Positions 9,201 through 21,500 of a stretch of DNA of 64,000 nt are shown piece by piece. Both the position numbers and the translations under genes were made by a program. Below the pieces are notes generated by a model that did no database searches, was not told the origin of the DNA, and saw nothing but the letters and a program-made list of their open reading frames with translations. Position 1 is the stretch's first letter; each line of letters opens with the position of its first letter. Where the stretch lies: contig NC_007908.1 in assembly GCF_000013605.1 (NCBI RefSeq), positions 1,302,001-1,366,000 of the forward strand, read 5' to 3'. This DNA comes from Rhodoferax ferrireducens T118. GTDB taxonomy: Bacteria; Pseudomonadota; Gammaproteobacteria; Burkholderiales; Burkholderiaceae_C.

Positions 9201-10001
9201 TTAGATGTACTTGATCACCAGCGAGGCGGCCTCGATCAACAAGAGGACCAAAAACAGGCGCGCGGCACCGGGCTGCACACCGTTGGCGCTGGTGTTGTCA
9301 CGCGCCGCTTCCAGACTGGCGGCCATCGGCACCACGGCCACGGCCAGACTGAAGAAAACAGTTTTGAGGGCAAAGCCCAGTGTGACGGACAGATCGAACA
9401 CATGGCCGACGGTGCGCGTGTAGCCCGGCAGCCCCCAGGGCGACAAGCCATAGACGATGAGATAGGCCAGCACCAGCACAATCACGCTGTTGATCATGGC
9501 CAGCGTCAGGACCGAGAAGGCGCCCGCCAGCACACGCGGCACCACGTCAGCGCGCAGGCGGGTGAGGCTCAGGGGCGCACTTGGGTCAAAGGGGCTCGGT
9601 CGGGCGTTGGTTTGCGCGCCCGCGTTGAACGTCATCCCGGCGCGCAGCGCGACAAACAGGGCCGCCGACAGCGGAATGAGCTCCAGCACCAGCACCCGCA
9701 CCACCATCTGCAGGGCGTATTGCGACAGGCCGTAGTTCAGCGCCGTGACCACCACGATGCGGATCAGCACCAGGCTGAACAGGGCGGCCATGGCCGTGAA
9801 CCAGGGCAACACCTGCCAGGTGCTGGCGTAGATATGGCGCGACGTGATGGCGCGGTTGATGCGGTTGTAGGTCGAAGGCGACAGGGCCAGCACCAGCACG
9901 ATGGCGCCGAGGTGAATCATCTGCCACCAACTGGCCGCCCCGCGCAGCAAGGCCCGGCCCCAGGCGGCGCTGTCAAGGTGGGCGTAAGAGCGGGTCGGCA
10001 T
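9201..10001 (-). CDS. MlaE-family ABC transporter permease
   Basis: A 266-residue inner-membrane protein with five or six membrane helices. The segment ELIPLSAALFVALRAGMTF matches the conserved EQxxPVLxALxVAGRVG region of MlaE permeases. The ATG at 10001 is chosen; the frame also opens at a TTG at 10049, without a ribosome-binding site. It would form the membrane core of a lipid transporter with the MCE protein next to it. The ATPase partner must come from elsewhere or the unit is incomplete. Confidence 0.82.
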   Translation of the reverse strand: MPTRSYAHLDSAAWGRALLRGAASWWQMIHLGAIVLVLALSPSTYNRINRAITSRHIYASTWQVLPWFTAMAALFSLVLIRIVVVTALNYGLSQYALQMVVRVLVLELIPLSAALFVALRAGMTFNAGAQTNARPSPFDPSAPLSLTRLRADVVPRVLAGAFSVLTLAMINSVIVLVLAYLIVYGLSPWGLPGYTRTVGHVFDLSVTLGFALKTVFFSLAVAVVPMAASLEAARDNTSANGVQPGAARLFLVLLLIEAASLVIKYI

Positions 10002-10063
10002 GGCCGGATGATAACGAGCCGAACGTGGAAGCGAATCGACAAGACGCAAGCCAGGTAATTCAC

Positions 10064-10087
10064 TATACTGTTGTTTTATACAGTTAA
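10064..10087 (+). promoter_or_regulatory. LexA box (SOS operator) of the imuA-imuB-dnaE2 operon
   Basis: CTGT at 10068-10071 and ACAG at 10080-10083 with exactly eight AT-rich bases between, flanked by TA and TT. This is the LexA consensus CTGT-N8-ACAG known from E. coli and beta-proteobacteria. It lies about 30 bp ahead of the imuA start and also in front of the divergent permease. Confidence 0.88.
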
Positions 10088-10113
10088 TTGCCCTTGATTT
10101 TCAGTGATTGCTC

Positions 10114-10863
10114 ATGCTGCCGAGTTCCTTGTCTGTTGCCTCTCTTGACTTTGGCGCCGCCGTCTGGCGTGCCGATGCGCTGGCCTGCGCTGGCGGAGCC
10201 ACGGTTGCCAGCGGCCATGGCGCGCTGGACGCCGAGTTGCCCGGGGGTGGCTGGCCACTGGGGGCGATCAGCGAAATCCTGCAGCCGCCCGGTGTTTGCC
10301 AGGAGTGGCGCCTGTTGCTGCCGGCGTTGACGCGAACCTGCGGCCCGGTGGTGCTGGTGGGCCCGCCACAGGTGCCGTTTGGCCCCGGGCTGGCGGCGCA
10401 GGGCCTGGATGCCCGGCGGCTGTTGTGGGTTGGCGCCGCTGCGCCTGCGGCGCGCCTGTGGGCGACCGAGCAGGCCTTGCGCTGTGCCGAGGTGGCGGCG
10501 GTGCTGGCCTGGTTGCCGCAGGTGCGCACTGAGCAGCTGCGGCGTTTGCAACTCGCCGCCCAGACCCACAGCAAGCTCTTGTTTGTGCTGCGACCGGCGG
10601 CGGCGCAAAGTGAGTCCTCGCCCGCCGTGCTGCGCCTGCTGCTGGTTCGTGCCTCTAGCGCCGGTGTGGCGCCAGACGCCTTGCGGGTGCAGATTCTCAA
10701 GCGGCGCGGCGCGCCGCTGGCGCGCACCTTGGTGCTGAGCGCCCGCCCTGCCAGCCTGGCGGTGCTGCTGGCTTTGCGGGGTGACAACCCAGGGCCTGGT
10801 CAGCAGCTTGTGGCCAGGGAGGAGGCCGGTCATGCACTGGATTGCCTTGCGGCCGGGGCCTGA
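10114..10863 (+). CDS. imuA: translesion synthesis-associated protein ImuA
   Basis: A 249-residue RecA/SulA-like protein. The opening lines (SGHGALDAELPGGGWPLGAISEILQP) are characteristic of proteobacterial ImuA. It acts with ImuB and DnaE2 in damage-induced mutagenic DNA synthesis. The ATG at 10114 is preferred to an upstream TTG at 10108. The end overlaps the start of imuB by 32 bp, and the LexA box lies directly upstream, so expression should rise in the SOS response. Confidence 0.88.
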   Translation: MLPSSLSVASLDFGAAVWRADALACAGGATVASGHGALDAELPGGGWPLGAISEILQPPGVCQEWRLLLPALTRTCGPVVLVGPPQVPFGPGLAAQGLDARRLLWVGAAAPAARLWATEQALRCAEVAAVLAWLPQVRTEQLRRLQLAAQTHSKLLFVLRPAAAQSESSPAVLRLLLVRASSAGVAPDALRVQILKRRGAPLARTLVLSARPASLAVLLALRGDNPGPGQQLVAREEAGHALDCLAAGA

Positions 10864-11010
10864 GGCCGATGTTGATCCCGATGCGATACCCGCCTTGGGT
10901 GGCTGGGCGCTGCAGTACACGCCCAAGGTCGCGCGGCTGGATGATGCGCTGCTGCTGGAGGTGTCGGCCAGTGAGCGCCTGTGGGGTGGCTGGCGCGCGC
11001 TCCTGCGCCA

Positions 11011-11080
11011 AATTTATACATCAAATAAGCCGGTAGCCACCGTCCAGTATGCGCGAGGCGCTACTTCTTTAATAGCGTAT
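11011..11080 (-). repeat. dispersed ~55-bp repeat, inverted, inside imuB
   Basis: Read on the minus strand it gives GAAGTAGCGCCTCGCGCATA, then CTGGACGGTGGCTACCGGC, a clear variant of the family core. It keeps the imuB frame open. Confidence 0.65.
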
Positions 11081-11811
11081 GCGCGGCTCCAGGACAAGAC
11101 CTTGGCACGCACGAGTCCTGACGATCTGCCGCTGCACACGCTGGCGGCGGCCCGGCCCCATCTGGCCACGTTAGAGCGGCTCGGCTGCAACCATTGGGGC
11201 CAGTTGCGCGCCCTGCCCCGGGGCGGTGTGGCACGGCGCTTTGGCGCGCCCCTGCTGGCGGCGCTGGACCGGGCCTACGGCCTGCAGCCCGAGCTCTACC
11301 CGTGGCTGGCGCTGCCCGATGTGTTCGATGTCACGCTGGCGCTGGGCGCCCAGGTCGAAACCGCTCCGGCGCTGCTGTTTGGCGCACGCCGCTTGTTCCA
11401 GCAGTTGCAGTTGTGGCTGCAGCTGCGCCATCGGGGCGTGCTGGCGCTGGAGTTGTGCTGGAGCATGGACGCCCGGCGCAACACCGCGACCCAGGGTCAA
11501 CTGCCGCTGCGCAGTGCCGAGCCGAGCGCGGACATGGCCCATCTGTTGCGCCTGGCGGGCGAGCAGCTGGCCCGCGTGACCTTGCCCGCGCCGGTGCACG
11601 CCCTGCGATTGCGCACGCTGGAGACGCAAAAACTGGCGGGTGAAACGGCCAGTTTGTTGCCCGATGCGCGCCGCTCCGGTGACAGTCTGCAGCAGTTGCT
11701 GGAGCGTCTGAGCGCCCGCCTGGGCGCGCAACAGGTGCTGCAGATGCAGCCCTGTGACGAGCACCGGCCGGAAAAAATGCAAGTCTGGCAAGCTGCGGTC
11801 AATGCTTCACA

Positions 11812-11862
11812 ATTGATAGCTACTTGCGAAGGAAGGACGGGGGCTAGAGGCCTAAAAGATAT
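11812..11862 (+). repeat. dispersed ~55-bp repeat inside imuB
   Basis: TTGATAGCTACTTGCGAAGG, then AAGGACGGGGGCTAGAGGCC. One of the best-preserved copies, lying in frame in imuB. Confidence 0.75.
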
Positions 11863-12101
11863 ATACAGCTCGGCGCTGTATCCGACCTGGCTGCTGGCCA
11901 CACCGCGCCAGCTCGCGGTGCACCAGAAGCGTCCCCACGACCTGGGCCCGTTGACGCTGGTGGCCGGTCCGCAGCGGCTTGAGGCTGGCTGGTGGGTGGC
12001 AGATGACTGCGCCTTGCGCGACTATTTTCTGGCCCGCAGCGAGCAGTCTGGCTTGTTGTGGGTTTACCGCGAGCGCCTGAGCGGGCAGGGCGCAGCCGTC
12101 A

Positions 12102-15380
<3,279 letters not shown>

Positions 15381-15403
15381 GGATTCAACAGAAAGAAAGA
15401 CGC

Positions 15404-15441
15404 GCAAAAAAGAGCGGCCAGCGTTCCATGGAACGCTGGCC
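15404..15441 (-). terminator. rho-independent terminator for the DUF5666 gene
   Basis: A perfect 26-nt palindrome at 15416-15441 (arms GGCCAGCGTTCCA / TGGAACGCTGGCC) is followed on the minus strand by GCTCTTTTTTG. It lies between convergent dnaE2 and the DUF5666 gene and may act for both. Confidence 0.7.
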
Positions 15442-15484
15442 GACACCATTTTCAAATCAAAACCAGGCGCTTCAGGCCTTGGGG

Positions 15485-17059
15485 TCAGTCATTGCTGTCG
15501 TGATTGCTGTGGTTCTTGATGTCCACCTTGGTGGCGACGAACACGCCGTTGCTGCCTTGGGTGCCCTTGATTTCCACATAAACCCCGTTGGCCAGGCTGG
15601 CCGCATTCGTGTGTTCGAAACGGGCCGCAGAGGCATCGACCGTCAAGCCGTTGAGCTTGAAACTGGCCACAGACGCAAAGTCCGACACCTGACCGTATTG
15701 CTCATAGCTCACATCGCCAACCGTTCCGTGGCTGCTATCGTTGCTGGTGTTGTTGTCGTTGCTGTGGCTGCTATCGCTACTGGTGTTGTCATTGCCGTGG
15801 CTGCTATCGTTGCTGTTGTCGTTGCCGTGGCTACCATCAGTACTGGCGCTGCTACCGGTGCTGCCGGTGCCATTGGTCTTGAGCTCGACTTTGGTCGCCC
15901 GCAGCAGGTTGCCCGACAAGTTTCCCTTGATCTCGACATAACTGCCGACCGCCACTTGGGCCAAGGTGGCGCTACGCCCGAACGTCGCAGTGCTCAAGTC
16001 AACACTGACACCATTAACGACCACGGTGCTGCCATTGATGCTGCTGACAGCGCCATACAGCTCGTTGCTGCCGCCAATCTGGCCGGCACGGTAGCCGTCC
16101 TGTTCAATCTGTGTGGCCTGCAACACACTGCCGTCCCAGTTGCCTTTGACCTCAAGCAGCTGACCCGCTGTGATGGTGCTGGTGTTGCCCTTGATCGCTG
16201 CCTGTGACATATTCACCGGCGTACCCGAGACCTTCAACACGCCATTGATGGGTGCCGCATCGGCGATGCCCTTGATCTTCAGCCAGGCGCCTGCCGCCAC
16301 TGTGGCGCCATACACCGAGCTCGCTTCCTCGACTTTTACCGTGCTGGCCGTCAGCACATTGTTGACCGCGTCAAAATTGCTGGCGACCGCCTTGATCTTC
16401 ACCCGCTTGCCGTCGCCCAGCACCCCGGTGACCACCGCCGTGCTGTAGTTCACCGTCAGGTTGCCCACCTTGAAGCTGGTGGCGCTCAGGTTGCCCACCA
16501 CGCCGTTCACGCTCAGTGTGGTGAATGCTGTTGTCTTGAGCTGGATGAGGGTTGCCAGCAAGCTGCCGTCGGCCTGCAAGGCGCCGTACACCTCCACCGA
16601 TTGCCCGGCCGTCAGTCCGGCCAGTCCGCTCACACCCTGGTAAGCGGTGGCTGTGTTGGTGTTCACCGTTTGCCCCAGCAAGGTGAGTGTGTTGGCCGAT
16701 GCATTCACGGTTGTGATTGCGCCCCGGATGCCATGCACCAAGGCCAATTGGCTGGCCGTGCCCAGCTGGGTGCTGTCGTCGGCAGTACCACTCACGCGCA
16801 CCGTCATACCCAGTTTGAGTTGATCCAGATTGATGTCCTGGCCGTCATCATCCTGCAGCGTGGCACCCACCGATGAGAAGCGCATGCCGTTCACGATGAC
16901 CGAGCCAAAACCGGTGATCGGTCCGGCATACATGGCCGCTGCGGGCGCGGTGTTGTTGACAGCCGGGGTGGTGCCACCGCCGCCGCCGCAAGCTGTCAGC
17001 AGCATGGCACTGGACAGGGTCAATAGGGTCCAGCGAAAACTTGGTTTAATTTGGTTCAT
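15485..17059 (-). CDS. DUF5666-repeat lipoprotein
   Basis: A 524-residue protein with a signal segment and lipobox LLTAC (Cys24) followed by a GGGGG linker. Several tandem DUF5666 units follow, each ending in phrases such as VRVSGTAD, VEVYGALQADGSLLATLIQLK and VEIKGNLSGNLLRATKVEL; these form small beta-barrel domains of unknown function, probably on the outer membrane or in the periplasm. Residues ~393-448 are a Ser/Asn/Asp/His tract made of imperfect SSHGNDN units, separating the last unit. AAGGAGA stands 6 bp before the ATG. Confidence 0.82.
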   Translation of the reverse strand: MNQIKPSFRWTLLTLSSAMLLTACGGGGGTTPAVNNTAPAAAMYAGPITGFGSVIVNGMRFSSVGATLQDDDGQDINLDQLKLGMTVRVSGTADDSTQLGTASQLALVHGIRGAITTVNASANTLTLLGQTVNTNTATAYQGVSGLAGLTAGQSVEVYGALQADGSLLATLIQLKTTAFTTLSVNGVVGNLSATSFKVGNLTVNYSTAVVTGVLGDGKRVKIKAVASNFDAVNNVLTASTVKVEEASSVYGATVAAGAWLKIKGIADAAPINGVLKVSGTPVNMSQAAIKGNTSTITAGQLLEVKGNWDGSVLQATQIEQDGYRAGQIGGSNELYGAVSSINGSTVVVNGVSVDLSTATFGRSATLAQVAVGSYVEIKGNLSGNLLRATKVELKTNGTGSTGSSASTDGSHGNDNSNDSSHGNDNTSSDSSHSNDNNTSNDSSHGTVGDVSYEQYGQVSDFASVASFKLNGLTVDASAARFEHTNAASLANGVYVEIKGTQGSNGVFVATKVDIKNHSNHDSND

Positions 17060-17611
17060 TGCATTTCTCCTTGAAGTTGGATCGGTCTAAGTTTTGGCAC
17101 ACCGTGCACCGGAAACTGGCGCAACTCTATTCAGGAAATGTTATGGCAGGCTTAAGAGTCGTTATGCAGCCCCTTGGCCATGCCGCAGTTCAGAATTAAT
17201 CCCGACCTGAGACTGCGTGAAAGCGTCTGCCGTCATGGCCTGTCAAGGTCGCGTCAACTTGCCGCCTCACTTGCTTTTCTGGGTGAATCGACCCAGCACT
17301 TGTTCCCCCTTTGATCTTTATCAACTGATAGCCTTTGATCTCTGACTCCAATCACTTGCTATTGAGTACGTTTTCGGGGGCAAGGGCAGAGCAGCTTTCT
17401 GGTTGAAACTGGCCGTGAATTCAATCAATTCAACCGCCTCGTTGAAAGCCTGAACGACAAGACGACGTTACGTCTGACGCGGGTTTGGCCACGACGCCAT
17501 CCGACCGAAGTGTCGGCCAGCCCCTACGTGAGGAACGAGGCGAAGTTCGCCCACCACGCACAAGCGGGCCGCGCCTTAATTTTTTCTTGATGAGGATGCA
17601 AGGAGAACAAC
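17060..17611. other. 552-bp gap between the divergent DUF5666 and caspase genes
   Basis: No gene was found. It must hold promoters in both directions. Visible are a 7-bp inverted pair GGTTGAA/TTCAACC at 17401 and 17429, and a CCGAC/GTCGG hairpin near 17500. A short minus-strand frame here is not supported. Confidence 0.5.
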
Positions 17612-18520
17612 ATGGCATTCGACAAGACCGCAAACACAAAGGCACGGGGACTCTCCTTGCACATCGGCCTCAACAGCGTCAACGGCGACGCCTACAGCGG
17701 CTGGACGGGGCCACTGGCCGCCTGCGAGTTCGACGCCAACGACATGGCGGCCATCGCGAAAACCAGGGGCATGAAGTCCACGGTGCTGCTGACCAAAAAG
17801 GCCACGCGCGCCAACACGCTGGCCGGCCTGCGCAGCGCGGCCAAGTCGCTGAAGGCGGGCGACCTGTTCTTCATGAGCTACTCCGGCCACGGTGGCCAGG
17901 TGCCCGACGTGAACGGTGACGAGCCGGACAAGAAGGACGAAACCTGGTGCCTGTTTGACGGCCAGCTGATCGACGATGAGCTCTACCTGGAGCTCAGCAA
18001 GTTCAAGGCCGGCGTGCGCATTCTGGTGCTGTCCGACAGCTGCCACAGCGGCAGCGTCACGCGCGAGCTGCCGCCGCCGCCACCACCACCCGGCCAGCGC
18101 ATCAAGCTGATGCCCGATGCCGTGGCCCGGCGCGTCTATGGTGAACACCAAGCCTTCTACGACAAGCTGCAGCAGGACGTCACCGACGCTGCCAGCAAGG
18201 CCGGCGTGGACCCGGATGCAGCGCTGGCGGCACTGACGCAAGTCGGCGCGGCAGCCCATGCAACCGCGCTCGTTGGCAGCTTTCACCCGGCCGTCATCCT
18301 GATCTCCGGCTGCCAGGACAACCAGACCTCGATGGACGGCGAGCACAACGGCGCCTTCACGGAAGCGCTGCTGAAAGTCTGGAACCTGGGCAAGTTCAGC
18401 GGCAACTACGACACCTTCCACACGCGTATCCGCGCCGCCCTGCCTACCGGTCAATCACCCAATTTGTTCACGCTGGGCCAGGCGGGGAACTTCCTGGCAC
18501 AAACACCTTTCACGGTCTGA
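17612..18520 (+). CDS. caspase-family (peptidase C14, orthocaspase-like) protease
   Basis: A 302-residue protein with a p20 caspase fold. The catalytic dyad is visible: His93 in [11 protein letters not shown] and Cys144 in [11 protein letters not shown]. Bacterial members of this family (orthocaspases) usually cut after Arg or Lys. A proline run (PPPPPPP, about residues 153-159) and a helical insert (about 165-225) follow the active site, and a last conserved segment [14 protein letters not shown] closes the domain. No extra sensor domain is present, so regulation must come from partners. AAGGAG at 17600-17605 is a strong ribosome-binding site. It ends 12 bp before the giant hydrolase/CHAT gene and is the first gene of the operon. 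Confidence 0.9.
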   Translation: MAFDKTANTKARGLSLHIGLNSVNGDAYSGWTGPLAACEFDANDMAAIAKTRGMKSTVLLTKKATRANTLAGLRSAAKSLKAGDLFFMSYSGHGGQVPDVNGDEPDKKDETWCLFDGQLIDDELYLELSKFKAGVRILVLSDSCHSGSVTRELPPPPPPPGQRIKLMPDAVARRVYGEHQAFYDKLQQDVTDAASKAGVDPDAALAALTQVGAAAHATALVGSFHPAVILISGCQDNQTSMDGEHNGAFTEALLKVWNLGKFSGNYDTFHTRIRAALPTGQSPNLFTLGQAGNFLAQTPFTV

Positions 18521-18532
18521 CCACCCGGTTCG

Positions 18533-21500
18533 ATGCTTGCCATGGCCACCCGAGCACAGGACATCAGCTTCGTCATCCCGGGCCAGGCGCAGGCGGGCGG
18601 CGCCACCCGTGGCAGCAGCAAGGCCTCGGTGCGCGTTGGCGCGCAGCGCGGCGGTGCTGAGGCGGTGCGCGTGACCGCCCGCCCGGGCGAGGACGTCGTG
18701 GTGCTGACCATCGCCAACGGGCCAACGCTGTACCTGCACCCCGAAGACGCGCGCGACCTGATGCGCGCGCAAAGCGCCGGTGCCACCCGCGGCACGGTCA
18801 ATGCGGCCGACGACAGCGAAGTTGTGGTCTCTCCGCAGCTCGGCTGGCCGGGGCTGGAGGCGGGCGCCACGCGCGGCGCGACCCGCGGCTGGATGGGCCA
18901 GACCGTGCTCAGCGCCTTCGAGCTCATCACCGGCCTGGCCAAAGACCCGGCGGCCAAACTGGCCGCCGCCGCCATCACCAGGAAAGTCGACGGTGCCGTG
19001 GACGCGGGTGTGTACGAACTCTCGGCGACTGCGCTGGAGCCGCTCAAGGGCAGCGGCCGCAAGCGCGACGCGGTGCCGGCGGCAGCCGACGGCGGGCCGC
19101 TGCTGGTGCTGGTGCACGGCACCTTCGTCGACAGCGTCAGCACCTTCGGCAAGCTCTGGACGCTGCACCCGCAGACCGTGCGCGCGCTGTTCCAGCACTA
19201 CGGCGACCGGGTCTACGCGCTCGATCACCCGACCCTGGGCCAGAGTCCGATTGCCAACGCCTTGACGCTGGTGCGCGCCGTGCCGGCCGGCGCGCGCCTG
19301 CACCTGCTGACCCATTCGCGCGGCGGCCTGGTGGCCGAAGTGCTGGTGCGGGCCTGCGGCGGCAAGCCGCCTGGCAGCGAGGAGCTGGCCTTGTTCGACG
19401 GGGCCGACTACCGCCAGCAACGCGCCGATCTGCAGACCCTGGCCCAAGAGGCGATGGCCAAGGGCCTGAAGATCGAACGCGTGGTGCGGGTGGCCTGCCC
19501 GGCGCGCGGCACGCTGCTGGCGTCCAAACGCCTTGACGCCTACCTGTCGGTGCTGAAGTGGAGCCTGGAGCTGGGCGGTGTGCCGGTGGCGCCGCAGCTG
19601 CTCGACTTCCTGTGTGAAGTGGCGCGCCGGCGCGCCCAGCCCGACGAGCTGCCCGGCCTCGAAGCCATGATGCCCGGCAGCCCGCTGGTGCAGTGGCTCA
19701 ACGGCGGCAGTGGCGACGGCGACGCCCTCCCTGGCGAACTGCTCGTGGTGGCCGGCGACATGGAGGGCGACTCGATCGGCTCCTGGGTCAAGACGCTGCT
19801 GTCCGATGCCTTCTACTGGACCGACAACGACCTGATCGTGCAGACGCGCTCGATGTACGGCGGCGCGCCGCGTGCCGCCAGCGCCGCCGGCGCCGGGGCG
19901 AGTTTTGTGCTCGACCGCGGCGCCCGGGTCTCGCACTTCAACTACTTCGCCAACGAGAGCACGGTCAATGCCATCACGGATGCGCTGCTGGAGACGGCGC
20001 CGGCCGACTTCGCAACCATCGGCCCGCTGTCCTGGGCCGGCGAGGACGCCAGTGGCACCCGCGCCGCGCGCGCCGTGACGCGTTCGCGCGGTGCCAATGC
20101 GGCCGACGCGGCCAACCGCCCGGCAGTGTTCGTGCTGCCCGGCATCCTGGGCTCCAATCTCAAGCTCGACGGCAAGCGCATCTGGCTCGGTTTTCGCTTC
20201 GTCAACGGTCTGAAGAAGCTGGCGTGGGACCCGGCGACGGCCGCGCGCATCGAGCCCGACGGCCCGATCGGCAGTACCTACGACGACCTGATCGAGCGCC
20301 TGGCCGACAGCCACGAGGTGATCCCCTTCGCCTACGACTGGCGCCGCCCGATCGAAGACGAAGCGCAGCGCCTGGCGGCAGCGGTGGATGCGGCGCTCGC
20401 CGCGCGCAACACCAGCCAGCAACCGGTGCGTCTGCTCGCGCACTCGATGGGTGGGCTGGTAGCACGCACCATGCGCCTGGAAAAACCCGACACCTGGGCC
20501 CGCATGATGGCGCGTGAGGGCGCGCGCCTCCTGATGCTGGGCACGCCCAACGGCGGCTCGTGGGCGCCGATGCAGACGCTCTCGGGCGACGACACCTTCG
20601 GCAACGCGCTGGTCGCCTTCGGTGCGCTGTTCGACAACGGCGGCGCGCGCCAGATGATGGCCGGCCTGCCCGGCTTCATCCAGTTGCAGGCCGCACTGCT
20701 CGACCCCACGCTCGGCCTCGATAAGTCCAGCACCTGGCAGAAGCTGGCCGACCAGGACATGGCGGCGCTGCGTGAGCGCAGCATCTGGCACGACGAGGGC
20801 GCGCAGCGCACCATCTACGAGTGGGGCGCACCGCCGCAAGCGGTGCTCGACCAGGCCGTGCAATTGCGCCGGCGCCTGGATGCGCAGGTCGAAACCCTGG
20901 GCGCCGATGCGCCGAAGATGCTGCTGGTAGTCGGCCACGCACGCTTCACACCGGCTGGCATCACACAGACCACCGACGGCCTCGAGTACCTCGACGCGCC
21001 GGACGACGGCGACGGCCGCGTCACGCTGGCGAGCGCACTGCTGCCGGGCGTGCGCACCTGGAAGGTCGATGCCGAACACGGCAAGCTGCCCGACGAAGCG
21101 AGCGCCTTCGCGGCCTACATCGAACTGCTCAGCAGCGGCCAGACCACCCAGCTGGAAATCGTGGAGTCCGCCGCCCCCGGCGTGCGCGGCGCCGCCGGTG
21201 CGGCCGCAGCCGTGGCGGCGCTGGTGCGCAACCGGCCTTCGCGCGGGCTGCAATCGTCGCGCCCACCGTCGAGCGAAGCCGAGGTGCTGGACCTGGCGCG
21301 CAGCGATACCGAAGCCCGCAGCGCACGAGGCAAAAGCACGGCGCTGCGCGTGTCGGTGTACAACGGTGACATCAAGTTCGTCAGCCAGCCGCTGCTGGTC
21401 GGGCACTACCGCTCGCTGGCGCTGACCGGGACCGAGTGGGTCGTTGATGGCCTCGTCGGCCACGCCATGAGCAAGTCGCTCGCGGCCGGCCTGTACCCCG

